Shown in pieces: positions 1-9,398 of a DNA stretch of 64,000 nt (within the stretch, counting starts at the first letter, position 1; each line of letters starts with the position of its first letter). The stretch is from positions 1-64,000 of the forward strand of contig JAUIHM010000002.1 of NCBI GenBank assembly GCA_030432315.1. Direction: 5' to 3'. Under the pieces are notes generated by a model. It saw nothing but the letters and a program-made list of their open reading frames with translations, made no database searches and was not told the DNA's origin. The DNA is from Alphaproteobacteria bacterium. GTDB lineage: Bacteria; Pseudomonadota; Alphaproteobacteria; Rhodobacterales; Rhodobacteraceae. The position numbers and the translations under genes were made by a program.

Positions 1-532
1 CGGCGTGATGAAGGTGTCCGCCGTCGCCGCCGAGCGCCAGACCGTCGAGGCGCCCGCTCGGGTGTTCCACTCCCAGGAAGAGGTCAAGGACGCGTTCAAG
101 GCCGGTGAATTCACCCACGACACCATCGTCGTCGTCCGCTTTCAGGGACCCAAGGCCAACGGCATGCCCGAACTGCACAGTCTCACCCCGGTCATGGCGG
201 TGCTGCAGGATCGGGGCCTCAGGGTTGCACTCGTCACCGATGGCCGCATGTCCGGCGCATCCGGCAAGGTGCCCTCCGCCATCCATGTCTCGCCCGAGGC
301 GCTGGACGGCGGTCCGCTTTCCCGTCTGGCGGACGGCGACATGGTCCGGGTGGACGCCGTCGCCGGAACCCTCGATGTGCTCACACCCGGCGCCCTCGAG
401 CGCCCGCCCGCCCGCGCCTCGCTCGGCGGCAATGAAACCGGACTTGGCCGCGAGCTTTTCGCCACGTTCCGCCGCGCCGTCGGCTCCGCCGAAACCGGTG
501 CGTCCAGCCTCGTATTGGAGAATGCCCGATGA
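1..532 (+). CDS. edd: Phosphogluconate dehydratase (C-terminal fragment)
   Basis: This is the last 176 or so codons of 6-phosphogluconate dehydratase; the start lies outside the window. The enzyme dehydrates 6-phosphogluconate to 2-keto-3-deoxy-6-phosphogluconate in the cytosolic Entner-Doudoroff pathway and belongs to the IlvD/Edd iron-sulfur family. The segment [13 protein letters not shown] near the middle of the fragment is the typical C-terminal family signature. The stop overlaps the eda start in an ATGA, so the two are translationally coupled, which fits consecutive pathway steps. The identification rests on that motif and on the eda neighbour; the N-terminal cluster ligands cannot be seen here. 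Confidence 0.93.
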   Translation, partial: GVMKVSAVAAERQTVEAPARVFHSQEEVKDAFKAGEFTHDTIVVVRFQGPKANGMPELHSLTPVMAVLQDRGLRVALVTDGRMSGASGKVPSAIHVSPEALDGGPLSRLADGDMVRVDAVAGTLDVLTPGALERPPARASLGGNETGLGRELFATFRRAVGSAETGASSLVLENAR

Positions 533-1170
533 CCCCCAAAGACGCTTCCACCTTCGCCCGCAAGATCGCAGGTCTCGCTCCGGTCATTCCGGTGCTGGTC
601 GTCGAAGACGCGGCCCATGCCGTTCCGCTCGCCAATGCGCTGGTTGCCGGCGGTCTGCCGGTTCTTGAGGTGACGCTGCGCACTCCCGCTGCCCTCGAGG
701 TGATCCGCGCCATGGCCGACGTGGAAGGCGGCATTCCCGGCGCCGGAACCCTGCTGACCCCCGCCGATGTCAAGGCCGCCAAGGCGGCAGGCGCCAGATT
801 CGGGGTCTCGCCCGGCGTCACCGAGCGGCTGCTCGACGCCTGCGAGGACGCGGAACTGCCGCTGCTGGCCGGGGTCGCCACGGTGACCGAGGCGATGTGG
901 ATGTACGAGCGCGGCTATGACATGTGCAAGTTCTTCCCGGCGGAAGCCAATGGCGGCGCCAGCGTGCTGAAAGCCTGGCACGGCCCGCTGCCCCAGGTCT
1001 CCTACTGCCCGACCGGAGGCGTCACGCCGCAGAACGCCGCCGAATATCTGTCACTGCCCAACGTGATCTGTGTTGGCGGCTCGTGGATCGCAAACAGGAA
1101 CCTGATGCAGGCCGGTGCCTGGGACGAAATCGAGTCTCTTGCCCGCGCCGCGTCCGCGCTGAAAGGGTAA
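529..1170 (+). CDS. eda: KDPG/KHG aldolase
   Basis: A 213-residue class I aldolase that splits 2-keto-3-deoxy-6-phosphogluconate into pyruvate and glyceraldehyde 3-phosphate, the second Entner-Doudoroff step. The Schiff-base lysine is K134 in the motif CKFFPAE, and the general acid/base glutamate is E47 in VLEVTLRTP. The phosphate-loop region GAGTLLTP is near residue 71. Length is normal for the family. It overlaps edd by four bases and is followed after four bases by pgi, so edd-eda-pgi form one sugar-catabolic operon. Confidence 0.96.
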   Translation: MTPKDASTFARKIAGLAPVIPVLVVEDAAHAVPLANALVAGGLPVLEVTLRTPAALEVIRAMADVEGGIPGAGTLLTPADVKAAKAAGARFGVSPGVTERLLDACEDAELPLLAGVATVTEAMWMYERGYDMCKFFPAEANGGASVLKAWHGPLPQVSYCPTGGVTPQNAAEYLSLPNVICVGGSWIANRNLMQAGAWDEIESLARAASALKG

Positions 1171-1174
1171 CGCC

Positions 1175-2788
1175 ATGACCGACGGGATCTGGGACGATCT
1201 GCACCTAGCGGGCAGGACTGCCAAGTCGCGGAAAATCACCTCGCTGTTCGCGCAGGATCCCGGCCGCTTCACCGGGTTTTCCGCCAGCCTCGGTGACATG
1301 CTGTTCGACTGGTCGAAAACCAACATTGATGCGGACACCCGCAGCCTGCTGTTGCAGCTCGCCGAAAGCCGCGGCGTGACGGCGCGCCGGGATGCGATGT
1401 TCGCCGGCGAAAAGATCAACGTGACCGAGGATCGCGCGGTGCTCCACACGGCCCTGCGCAACCGCGCCAACACCCCGGTCATGGTCGACGGCGTCGACGT
1501 GATGCCCGAGGTCAACGCGGTTCTGGACGCCATGGCCGCCTTTGCCGCCGGCCTGCGCGACGGCAGCATCACCGCCTCCGACGGTCAGCCGTTCACCGAT
1601 GTGGTCAACATCGGCATTGGCGGGTCCGACCTCGGGCCGGTGATGGCGACGCTGGCGCTCGCCCCCTATCATGACGGGCCGCGCCTGCACTTTGTCTCCA
1701 ATGTCGACGGCGCCCATGTGCACGACACTCTGGCCGGTCTCGACCCGGCGCGGACTTTGGTGATCGTCGCCTCCAAGACGTTCACCACCATCGAGACCAT
1801 GACCAACGCCACCACCGCCCGCAAATGGCTGCGCGCGGGTCTGGGCGATGCCGCGGCGGACGGTCATCTCGCCGCCGTCTCCACCGCGCTCGACAGGACC
1901 GGTGCCTTCGGCATCGACCCCGCAAGGGTGTTCGGCTTCTGGGACTGGGTCGGCGGTCGCTACTCGGTCTGGGGTGCGGTCGGCCTGCCGCTGATGATCG
2001 CCATCGGCCCGGAGCGGTTCATCGAATTTCTCGAAGGCGCTCACGAAATGGACCGCCATTTCCAGACCGCACCGCTGGCGGAAAACCTGCCGGTGCTGCT
2101 CGCGCTTGTCGGCATCTGGCACCGCGACATTTGCGGTTATGCCACCCGCGCGGTGCTGCCCTATGACCAGCGCCTGTCGCGACTGCCCGCCTACCTGCAG
2201 CAGCTGGACATGGAATCGAACGGCAAGAGCGTGTCACTCGACGGCTCCTCCCTGTCGATCGACAGCGGCCCGGTGGTCTGGGGCGAGGCCGGCACCAACG
2301 GCCAGCACGCGTTTTATCAGCTGATCCACCAGGGCACGTCGGTCATTCCCTGCGAATTTCTCGTCGCCGCCAACGGTCATGAACAGGATCTCGCCCATCA
2401 CCACGAACTTCTGCTCGCCAACTGCCTGGCCCAGAGCGAGGCACTGCTGCTCGGTCGCGACCTCGAGGCGGCGCGAAAGACCGTCAGCAATCCCGCGCTG
2501 GCGCCCCACAAGGTCTTCGCCGGCAACCGGCCCTCAACCACCCTCGTCTACAGCTCTCTCGATCCGCGAACCCTTGGCCGGATTATCGCGCTTTACGAAC
2601 ACCGGGTGTTTGTCGAAGGCACAATCTGGGGTCTCAACAGCTTCGACCAGTGGGGCGTTGAACTGGGCAAGGAACTGGCCACGGCACTGCTGCCGGTGCT
2701 GCAGACCGGCGACGGGGTGGACACGCGTGACGGTTCGACCGCGGGCCTTCTGACGAGGGTGCGGGCGCTCAGAGATCAATCTGCATAG
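1175..2788 (+). CDS. pgi: Glucose-6-phosphate isomerase
   Basis: A 537-residue cytosolic enzyme interconverting glucose 6-phosphate and fructose 6-phosphate. The substrate-binding motif GIGGSDLG is at about residues 147-154, and the family signature [13 protein letters not shown] lies in the C-terminal half. Length is close to the usual 545-550. It is the third gene of the edd-eda-pgi operon. In organisms that rely on Entner-Doudoroff catabolism this enzyme often returns fructose 6-phosphate to glucose 6-phosphate, which would explain the linkage (inference). Its 3' end overlaps the convergent universal stress gene by 20 bases. Confidence 0.96.
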   Translation: MTDGIWDDLHLAGRTAKSRKITSLFAQDPGRFTGFSASLGDMLFDWSKTNIDADTRSLLLQLAESRGVTARRDAMFAGEKINVTEDRAVLHTALRNRANTPVMVDGVDVMPEVNAVLDAMAAFAAGLRDGSITASDGQPFTDVVNIGIGGSDLGPVMATLALAPYHDGPRLHFVSNVDGAHVHDTLAGLDPARTLVIVASKTFTTIETMTNATTARKWLRAGLGDAAADGHLAAVSTALDRTGAFGIDPARVFGFWDWVGGRYSVWGAVGLPLMIAIGPERFIEFLEGAHEMDRHFQTAPLAENLPVLLALVGIWHRDICGYATRAVLPYDQRLSRLPAYLQQLDMESNGKSVSLDGSSLSIDSGPVVWGEAGTNGQHAFYQLIHQGTSVIPCEFLVAANGHEQDLAHHHELLLANCLAQSEALLLGRDLEAARKTVSNPALAPHKVFAGNRPSTTLVYSSLDPRTLGRIIALYEHRVFVEGTIWGLNSFDQWGVELGKELATALLPVLQTGDGVDTRDGSTAGLLTRVRALRDQSA

Positions 2789-3209
2789 AGCGCTCGACCA
2801 CCACCGTGCATTGCGCATGGCGCACGATCCGCGCGGCGGTGGATCCGATCAGGTAGTCGCGGAAGTCCGGCCGGTGCGATCCGAGTATGATCGCGTCGGC
2901 CTTCATCTTTTCGGCGATCCGCAGGATCTCCGCCGACGGCGACCCCTCGTCGATCATCGTGTGACCTGTTACCCCGGCCGCCGTGAGCATGCCCTTCAAA
3001 TGCGCAAGTGCCTCATCGCGGTTGGCCTTCAGCCGTTCCTGAAACGATTCCTCGCGGATGTAGCCGGAGATGTAGCTGGGCACCGGCTCGATCACCGACA
3101 GCAGCGTGATCTCGCCCTCGGCATCGATCAGCTTCTTGGCAATCTCGACGAGACGCGCGCCCACCTCTCCGTGCGACGGGTCGATGGGTACAAGGATCCT
3201 GCTGTACAT
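2769..3209 (-). CDS. Universal stress protein, UspA family
   Basis: A 146-residue single-domain Usp protein. It begins with the typical strand [10 protein letters not shown] and has the nucleotide-binding pattern near the C terminus, ILGSHRP followed by [13 protein letters not shown], of the G-x2-G-x9-G(S/T) type found in ATP-binding members. I chose the ATG at 3209 over the GTG at 3215 because GGAGGAG lies at proper spacing only for the ATG. It stands alone and converges on pgi. Substrate and stress specificity cannot be told from the sequence. Confidence 0.9.
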   Translation of the reverse strand: MYSRILVPIDPSHGEVGARLVEIAKKLIDAEGEITLLSVIEPVPSYISGYIREESFQERLKANRDEALAHLKGMLTAAGVTGHTMIDEGSPSAEILRIAEKMKADAIILGSHRPDFRDYLIGSTAARIVRHAQCTVVVERSMQIDL

Positions 3210-3241
3210 TCTCACTCCTCCTGATTACGTCACCCCCCACA

Positions 3242-3925
3242 ATGGTACAAAAAACGCTCCATGCCAGCCCTGATTTGAATCAATCCCCCGATGTCGCGCC
3301 TGGCCTGAACGTGGTGCACATGGATGAGCATCTCATGGTGCTCGACAAACCCTCCGGCCTGCTTTCGGTTCCCGCCAAACCGCCCGGTCCCCAGGACTGT
3401 CTCGAAGCCCGCGCCAAAGCGGCCCATCCGGAGGCGCTGCTGGTCCACCGGCTCGACATGGACACCTCCGGCATCATGCTCTTCGCCCGCACCAGACTGG
3501 CCCAGCGGCATCTCGGCTGGCAGTTCGAGCGCAGGCAGCTGAAAAAGACCTACGAGGCCCGCGCCGCCGGCCACATTGCCGACGACACCGGCCGCATCGA
3601 CCTGCCGCTGATCTGCGACTGGCCCAACCGGCCGCTGCAGATGGTCTGTCACATCCGCGGCAAGCCCTCCGTCACCGATTACGCAGTGCTCGACCGCGAA
3701 CCCGGCGCCGTCACCCGCGTCGAACTCCGTCCGCAGACCGGCCGCAGCCACCAGTTGCGTGTTCATCTGCTCGCCCTCGGCCACCCGATCCTCGGCGACG
3801 GCTTCTATGCCGATCCCGCCACCAGGATCGCCGCCCCAAGGCTGCAGCTGCATGCCCGCGAGATCTCGCTGCGCCACCCTGACGGCGGCGCCTGGGTCAC
3901 CTTCACCGCCCCGACGCCATTCTAG
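3242..3925 (+). CDS. RluA-family RNA pseudouridine synthase
   Basis: A 227-residue pseudouridine synthase. The catalytic motif HRLDMDTSG (residues 69-77, catalytic D72) and the later RVHLLALGHPILGDGFY are diagnostic for the RluA/RluC/RluD family. There is no N-terminal S4 domain: the protein goes straight into the catalytic core, as in RluA, so dual rRNA/tRNA specificity like RluA is possible but not proven. The ATG at 3242 lacks a strong ribosome site. Its TAG stop and that of the convergent ROK kinase share one CTAG tetranucleotide at 3922-3925. Confidence 0.9.
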   Translation: MVQKTLHASPDLNQSPDVAPGLNVVHMDEHLMVLDKPSGLLSVPAKPPGPQDCLEARAKAAHPEALLVHRLDMDTSGIMLFARTRLAQRHLGWQFERRQLKKTYEARAAGHIADDTGRIDLPLICDWPNRPLQMVCHIRGKPSVTDYAVLDREPGAVTRVELRPQTGRSHQLRVHLLALGHPILGDGFYADPATRIAAPRLQLHAREISLRHPDGGAWVTFTAPTPF

Positions 3926-4824
3926 AGCCAGGCGGCGCCGCGCACGCCGGAGCTGTCACCATGGACATTCCGCACCAACCGCGTCGCGAAGCGCTTGCCG
4001 AAGACATGCGGTTTGATCAGATCCGGCACATTCCGGTAGATCCTCTCGACATTCGACAGACCGCCGCCCAGCACAATCACGTCCGGATCGAGGATGTTGA
4101 CGATCATCGCCAACGACCGCCCCAGCCGGTCCTCGAACCGCGCGAGGCTGGCCAGCGCCGATGCATCGCCCAGATCGGCCAGAGCGATGATCTCCGGCGC
4201 CGTCGGCCCGTCCCCAACAGGTGCTCCGACGCTGCGCGCGTGATCGGCAGCAAAATTCGGCCCCGACAGCCAGGCCTCCGTATGGCCGTGAACCCCACAG
4301 GAGCAGACCGGTCCCGGCCGTTCGGCGTCGAGCGGCGAGGGCAGGGGCACATGGCCCCATTCACCGCCGATGGCGTTGATCCCCTCTACCAGCCTTCCAT
4401 GCACCACCAGCCCGCCGCCGACCCCGGTGCCAAGAATCACCCCGAAGACCACTTCGCCACCCGCGCCACCGCCATCCTTCGCTTCGGACAGGGCGAAACA
4501 GTTGGCGTCATTGGCAATCTTCACCGGCCGGTCCAGCGCCGCATGCAGATCCCCGCGCAGATCCCGGCCGCTCAGCCAGGTGGAATTCCCCATCGAAACC
4601 TTGCCGGTGCCCCGGTCGACCGAGCCGGGGACACCGATGCCGACCTGTTCGATCCGCGCCCCGGCTTCGGCCTCGAGCCGTTCGGTCAGGCCGCGGATTG
4701 CCTCGATGCCGCCGTCATAATCGTGCCGCGGCGTGGGCACCCGCGCGCGCGCCCGTTCCACCCCGTCCGCGTCCAGAACCACGCCTTCGATCTTCGTCCC
4801 GCCGTAATCCAGACCCAGTCGCAT
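3922..4824 (-). CDS. ROK-family sugar kinase
   Basis: A 300-residue ROK kinase, probably phosphorylating fructose, glucose or an amino sugar. The phosphate-binding segment LDYGGTKIEG is at the N terminus, a second glycine-rich segment ILGTGVGGG is near residue 130, and EWGH (residues 155-158) gives the histidine of the structural zinc site. The zinc motif is normally CxCGxxGCxE. Here it reads CSCGVHGHTE (174-183), so the third cysteine is replaced by H181. No transporter or regulator is adjacent to name the substrate; the nearby edd-eda-pgi operon suggests hexose use (inference). Confidence 0.85.
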   Translation of the reverse strand: MRLGLDYGGTKIEGVVLDADGVERARARVPTPRHDYDGGIEAIRGLTERLEAEAGARIEQVGIGVPGSVDRGTGKVSMGNSTWLSGRDLRGDLHAALDRPVKIANDANCFALSEAKDGGGAGGEVVFGVILGTGVGGGLVVHGRLVEGINAIGGEWGHVPLPSPLDAERPGPVCSCGVHGHTEAWLSGPNFAADHARSVGAPVGDGPTAPEIIALADLGDASALASLARFEDRLGRSLAMIVNILDPDVIVLGGGLSNVERIYRNVPDLIKPHVFGKRFATRLVRNVHGDSSGVRGAAWL

Positions 4825-4939
4825 GATGCCCTCCCGTTGGTTCCAACCGTTTTAGGCGTGCCCCGCCGGTCGCGCAACGCTCCTTTGCCTTGGCGTGCCG
4901 GCGATGCTAAACCGGCCCGTAGACATGTAGGCGGCGGGT

Positions 4940-5842
4940 ATGTTCTGGAAAATTCCGGTTTTTGGAAAAGTCAGCAAGATCGGTATCAAACCACCACGCC
5001 CGACCCCGGACCGGTCCGGGCTGACCATTGCCGCGATCGTCCGCAACGAGGCGCGTCATATCGGCGAATGGGCCCATTTCCACGACCGCGCCGGCGCATC
5101 GCGCATCATCCTCTATGACAACGGCTCAACGGACGACACCCTGGCGATCGTCCGCGACGTGCTGCCGGCCGGACAACTGGTCATCGTTCCCTGGGGCCAG
5201 ACCCTGTCCGATGCCCGCATGGGCCGCGAGATTCACAACCAGGTGCTGGCCTACGCCCATGCCGCCAGCAATTTCGGTTCCAACTGCCGCTGGATGGCGT
5301 TTATCGACATCGACGAATTTCTCGTGCCAACCCGCGCAAAGAGCCTGCCCGAGGCCCTGTCGCATCTCGACGGCGCCCGTTCCGTTTCCCTGCCCTGGCA
5401 CATGTTCGGCCGGTCGGGCCACATCACGCCGCCCGAAGGCGGCGTCCTGCGCAACTATCTTTACCGCGCGGCAGACCCGATGAGCAGCGCCCGGGGCATC
5501 CGCGCCTTCAAATGCATCGTCGATCCATGCCACCTGACCGCGCTGCGCGTGCATTCGATGGAGGTCGACGGCCGCGCCGACAGCGTCAACGACCGTGGCG
5601 AAGCGGCCAGTGTCTCCGGTCGCGAAAAACCGGATTTCTATTCCGTCGATCATATTCAGCTTAACCACTACTACACCCGTTCGGAACAGGAGCTTGCCGC
5701 GAAGATCGGCCGCGGCCCCAACCTGCGCGCCAAATCGCCTGAATATGAGCGCAAGGTTCGCCGCACGATGCTCAACATCGAGAGCGATCAGGTCGAGGAC
5801 CGCACCGCCATCAACTACCTCACCCGGATCGGCTGGGAATGA
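4940..5842 (+). CDS. Glycosyltransferase, GT2/GT92-like
   Basis: A 300-residue GT-A fold transferase. The N-terminal strand LTIAAIVRNEARHIGEW and the segment YDNGSTDDT are typical of family 2/92 enzymes, and DIDEF at about residue 118 is the metal-binding DxD-type motif. No membrane segment is obvious, so it probably works on the cytoplasmic face. A GGCGGG sits just before the ATG. It overlaps the next transferase by four bases (ATGA) and is the first of three co-directional glycosyltransferases. Donor and acceptor sugars cannot be deduced. Confidence 0.82.
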   Translation: MFWKIPVFGKVSKIGIKPPRPTPDRSGLTIAAIVRNEARHIGEWAHFHDRAGASRIILYDNGSTDDTLAIVRDVLPAGQLVIVPWGQTLSDARMGREIHNQVLAYAHAASNFGSNCRWMAFIDIDEFLVPTRAKSLPEALSHLDGARSVSLPWHMFGRSGHITPPEGGVLRNYLYRAADPMSSARGIRAFKCIVDPCHLTALRVHSMEVDGRADSVNDRGEAASVSGREKPDFYSVDHIQLNHYYTRSEQELAAKIGRGPNLRAKSPEYERKVRRTMLNIESDQVEDRTAINYLTRIGWE

Positions 5843-6678
5843 CGATGCAGGTCGAACTGATCGTCTCAACCTACAACAGCCCCAGGGCACTTGATCTCTG
5901 CCTGACCGGCGTAATGGCACAGAACACGCTGCCGGATGCCATCTGCATCGCCGATGACGGCTCCGGGCCGGAAACCGCTGCCGCGATCGCCGCGTTTCAG
6001 ACCGCCTGGCCGCATATGCCCGTCCGCCACGTCTGGCACGAGGATCGGGGGTTTGAGAAGGCCGCGATCCTCAACCGGGCGCTCGCCACCTCAACCGCCG
6101 ATTTCATCGTCTTCATCGACGGAGACGTGCTGATCCACCCCACCTTCATCGCCCGTCACCTGGCACTGGCCCGGCCGGGAAGGTTCAGCACCGGCAGCCT
6201 GATCCGCCTCAATGCCGAAACCACCGCCTTCGTCACGCCCGACATGGTCCGGTCCGGCCTTGTGTTCGAACGCGCCTGGCTGCGCGCGCACGGAACTTTC
6301 GACCGCATCGGCACCTGGCTCAAGACCATGCCGTTTCCGTTTCCGGTGATGCGCTTTCTCGATGCCGTCACCCCGGTGCAAAAAGCGCTCTGCGGCGCCA
6401 ATGCCTCGCTGTTCCGCGCCGATGCGCTGGCGGTCAACGGCTTCGACGAGGCGATCAAGTATGGCGGCAGCGACAAGGAATTCGGCATCCGACTGACCAA
6501 TGCCGGCATCCGCGGCCAGCACCTGCGCTACACCGCGCCGCTGGTCCATCTCGATCATCCGCGCGGCTACCGCGACGAAGACGAAATCCGCCGCCACAAA
6601 CAAATGATCGCCAGGGTCCGCAGCGAACGCCTCACCTGGACCCAGAACGGCATCCTGAAACAGGACCTCGCCCCGTGA
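5839..6678 (+). CDS. Glycosyltransferase family 2
   Basis: A 279-residue GT-A enzyme. VELIVSTYNSPRALDLCL opens the nucleotide-sugar domain, IADDGSGPET follows, and FIDGDVLIHP carries the DxD-type acidic pair. The downstream GFDEAIKYGGSDKEFGIRL region resembles the acceptor segment of the galactosyltransferase-like C-terminal part of this family. Both ends overlap neighbours by four bases (5839-5842 and 6675-6678), so it is cotranscribed with them. Probable role: addition of one residue to a surface glycan; the residue is unknown. Confidence 0.85.
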   Translation: MTMQVELIVSTYNSPRALDLCLTGVMAQNTLPDAICIADDGSGPETAAAIAAFQTAWPHMPVRHVWHEDRGFEKAAILNRALATSTADFIVFIDGDVLIHPTFIARHLALARPGRFSTGSLIRLNAETTAFVTPDMVRSGLVFERAWLRAHGTFDRIGTWLKTMPFPFPVMRFLDAVTPVQKALCGANASLFRADALAVNGFDEAIKYGGSDKEFGIRLTNAGIRGQHLRYTAPLVHLDHPRGYRDEDEIRRHKQMIARVRSERLTWTQNGILKQDLAP

Positions 6679-7361
6679 CTGCCTCCGGACGCGGCGTCAT
6701 CTACATCGCCACCGGTGCGGCCCATGTGCAGGCCGCGCGTCTGTCCGCGGCCTCGGTGCGCGCCAGCAATCCCGGTCTCGGTCTGGCGCTGTTCACCGAC
6801 GAAGCTGCGCACTTCCGCGAATTCGACCAGGTCACGCCTATCGAGAACCCCCATGCCCGGTCGAAAGTCGACCTGTTGCAGAAGTCGCCCTATGCCGAAA
6901 CGCTCTACCTCGACACCGATACCCGGGTGGTCGGTGACCTTGCTCCGGCGTACCGCCTGCTCGAACGCTTCGACCTCGCGGTCGCCCACCGTACCCCGGA
7001 TCCCAAACGGCTGGCCTCGGCGAAGCCGACGGACACACCCCCGTCCGCCTATCCCGAACACAACGGCGGCGTGATCTTTTACCGCGCGACCCCGGCCGTG
7101 CAGACCTTTCTCGACAATTGGCGCAGCGCCTATCACCGGCTCGGCCGCACCGCCGATCAGGTGACGTTCCGCGAACAGCTCTGGGCGTCCGACATCCGTA
7201 TCGCCATCCTGCCTGTGCGCTACAACACCCGCAGCTATACCTGGCTCGATCACCTGACCTGGAAGGGCGCTCCGCCGGTGGTCCTGCACCTGAACCGCTA
7301 CCACCCGGGCAAGGGCGGCCGGCTGCGCCAGGCGCTCCGAGGTCTCGGCGGGCCGCGCTAG
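6675..7361 (+). CDS. Glycosyltransferase, GT8-like
   Basis: A 228-residue putative nucleotide-sugar transferase. The motif LYLDTDTRVVGDL near residue 80 contains the DxD metal site of retaining family 8-type enzymes, and NGGVIFYRATPAVQTFL near residue 130 matches the pattern seen in that group. LHLNRYHPGKGG near the end supplies a possible second metal-binding histidine. It is the third gene of the three-transferase operon. Its TAG stop shares a CTAG (7358-7361) with the convergent GT4 gene. Substrate unknown. Confidence 0.75.
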   Translation: MTASGRGVIYIATGAAHVQAARLSAASVRASNPGLGLALFTDEAAHFREFDQVTPIENPHARSKVDLLQKSPYAETLYLDTDTRVVGDLAPAYRLLERFDLAVAHRTPDPKRLASAKPTDTPPSAYPEHNGGVIFYRATPAVQTFLDNWRSAYHRLGRTADQVTFREQLWASDIRIAILPVRYNTRSYTWLDHLTWKGAPPVVLHLNRYHPGKGGRLRQALRGLGGPR

Positions 7362-8575
7362 GCGAGCACGGTTCCCGGCACCGGCTTTCCGGCGCGCTCG
7401 CATTCCGCGCGGATCAGAGCTTCCAGCCGGCCGTGCAGATACCGGTAGTCGTATTTCTCCACTGCCGTCCGCCGTGCCGCTTCGGCGAGGCTGCGTGCCC
7501 AGTCCGGCCGCTCGACGACCGAGCGCAGCGCCGCCGCATATCCCGCCGCATCGTGCTCATCCACAAGAACGCCGTTCAAACCGCTCTGGATCGCCTCGGG
7601 GATTCCGGCATGCCGGGTCGACACCACCACCGTACCCGAGGCCATCGCCTCCTGGATCGAGGTGGGCAGCCCCTCGGTATTGCCGTCCTCCGCCGTGACC
7701 GAATGCTGCAGGTAGACACCGGCGGTGCCGATCTTTCTGCGCACCTCCTCATGCGGCTGCTGCCCCAGAAACGTCACCCGCCCGTCGAGGCCGAGTTCCC
7801 GGACCCGCGCCTGGCATGCTGCCTCCAGCGGCCCCTCGCCGATGATCTCCAGCCGGTGCTGAGGATGGTCGATGGCCAGCGCCGCGAAGGCATCAATCGA
7901 CAGCAGCGGCGCCTTCTTGGCGACGATCCGGCCGACCATCAGGATCAGTTCGGGGTCGCGTTCCGGCCCCGGCGCAAACAGATCCGTGTCCACTCCGGTC
8001 GGGATTACATGGGAATTCGGATGGCTGACCCCCTGTTCCGCCAGGTTGTCGAGCAGTGACTGCGACACCGAGATCACCCCGGCCAGACGCGGCATCGCTG
8101 CCTTGTAGCGCCGGACGATCCGCGGCGAACGCAGCCGTTTCGAGGCATCGAAGCCGCGGAAATAGACGAATACCGGAATGCCTAGGTCGTCGTGGATCGG
8201 CGCCAGATTGCCGCCCAGATGCCCGAATTCCGCGACAACCGCGCTGACATGGTTCTCGCGCAGAAACGCCTCCTGCGCCCGCCACGCCCGGCCAAACGCG
8301 ACGCCGGACGAGCCGTAGCGCCAGCTCTGCACCGCCTTGCCAACCTCCCGCTCCATGAAGGCGACAAAACCGTCGGTATGTTCATCGAGCACGAATGTCG
8401 GGCGCAGCGGCGCGTGATCCGGCACCATCCGTTCACACAGAACCACGGTATTGCCGCCGAAAAGCATTGCCACATGCCGCCGCACGCCGGTTTCCGTCGC
8501 CTTGCCCAGGATCCCCGTGGCGATGGCAACGGTCGCGATCCGGTGGGCAGAGGTCGTGCCGGCCGTTGAATTCAT
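7358..8575 (-). CDS. Glycosyltransferase family 4
   Basis: A 405-residue GT-B enzyme. The C-terminal nucleotide-binding half has VIPTGVDTDLFAPG, then ILMVGRIVAKKAP, and the retaining-enzyme EX7E motif in EGLPTSIQEAMASG; STRHAGIPEAI follows, as in family 4. An in-frame extension reaches 8938, but the ATG at 8575 is preferred: AAAGGA stands about eight bases upstream and MNSTAGTT leads directly into the first strand. It converges on the three-transferase operon and probably contributes to the same surface glycan (inference). Confidence 0.88.
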   Translation of the reverse strand: MNSTAGTTSAHRIATVAIATGILGKATETGVRRHVAMLFGGNTVVLCERMVPDHAPLRPTFVLDEHTDGFVAFMEREVGKAVQSWRYGSSGVAFGRAWRAQEAFLRENHVSAVVAEFGHLGGNLAPIHDDLGIPVFVYFRGFDASKRLRSPRIVRRYKAAMPRLAGVISVSQSLLDNLAEQGVSHPNSHVIPTGVDTDLFAPGPERDPELILMVGRIVAKKAPLLSIDAFAALAIDHPQHRLEIIGEGPLEAACQARVRELGLDGRVTFLGQQPHEEVRRKIGTAGVYLQHSVTAEDGNTEGLPTSIQEAMASGTVVVSTRHAGIPEAIQSGLNGVLVDEHDAAGYAAALRSVVERPDWARSLAEAARRTAVEKYDYRYLHGRLEALIRAECERAGKPVPGTVLA

Positions 8576-8714
8576 GGGGGTCGGTCCTTTCAAAGCAGAT
8601 CCGTGCCGCGCCTGACGGTTCAAACCCCGTCTGAGGCACAATCGCGTGCAGATTATTTTACGCTGAACGTCCGTATTATCAATATGCTCCGGCCCATGCC
8701 CGGGGCAAGGGCGC

Positions 8715-9374
8715 TCAGGCCCAGTCGAACCGGAACTGCCCGCCAAGACCCAGCCGGGCGATCTCTGCCGACACCGTCTCGAATTCGGGGCGCAGGCTCT
8801 CGATCCGGTCATGATGGGTTTCCACCAGCACCTGGCCGACCTGGGCGTGACAGCCACTGGAGAGCATCCGGGCGATGATCCGGTATTCCGCGCCCTCCGC
8901 GTCGATCTTGGCGATGTCAACCGGGCCGATCCGGGCAATAATGTCGGCGATGTCCTCGACCGGTACCATGCGATACGCGTCCTGCGACACGTTCGGCTTT
9001 TCCGTCAGCAGCGACGAGCTTTCCGAATGCCCCAGGGGGTCATCGGCATAGTCCTGGTGCAGATAGAGTTTCATTTCGGTGTTGATGTCGAGAACACCGG
9101 CATTGTGCGGCCGTATCCTCGGGTCGCGCTGCGCTGCCGACAGGAGCAGCGCAAACACGTCCGGATTGGGTTCGAAGGCGTGGACCACCGCCCCACGGGC
9201 CGCGAACGCCGCCGCTACTTCGCCCCTGTTCGCCCCGATATCCAGTACAACCATACCGGGACGAACGGAATTTACCGTCTCGTGGAAAAGCCGGTCATGG
9301 GGGCGGATCAGGAACCCCGGGACCTTCCAGCCCCGGCGCACCAGCCATTTTCTAAGGTTGGACCTCAGCCCCAT
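8715..9374 (-). CDS. FkbM-family methyltransferase
   Basis: A 219-residue SAM-dependent methyltransferase. The motif VVLDIGANRGEVAAAF near residue 45 binds SAM, HAFEPNPDVF follows as the acidic loop, and DIAKIDAEGAEYRII near residue 150 is characteristic of the FkbM family. Members commonly O-methylate sugars or polyketides, and the neighbouring glycosyltransferases make a glycan the likely target (inference). The gap to the GT4 gene downstream is 139 bases with nothing recognisable. Methylation position and acceptor are unknown. Confidence 0.86.
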   Translation of the reverse strand: MGLRSNLRKWLVRRGWKVPGFLIRPHDRLFHETVNSVRPGMVVLDIGANRGEVAAAFAARGAVVHAFEPNPDVFALLLSAAQRDPRIRPHNAGVLDINTEMKLYLHQDYADDPLGHSESSSLLTEKPNVSQDAYRMVPVEDIADIIARIGPVDIAKIDAEGAEYRIIARMLSSGCHAQVGQVLVETHHDRIESLRPEFETVSAEIARLGLGGQFRFDWA

Positions 9375-9398
9375 GCCGTTTCCCGATCCCGATAGGGA

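Noticed and set aside
976-992. TGGCACG-like sequence within eda as a sigma-54 site
   Set aside because: The GC falls 11 rather than 10 bases after GG, and it lies inside a gene.
2117-2134. TGGCACC...TTTGC within pgi as a sigma-54 site
   Set aside because: Wrong spacing (13 bases) and inside coding sequence.
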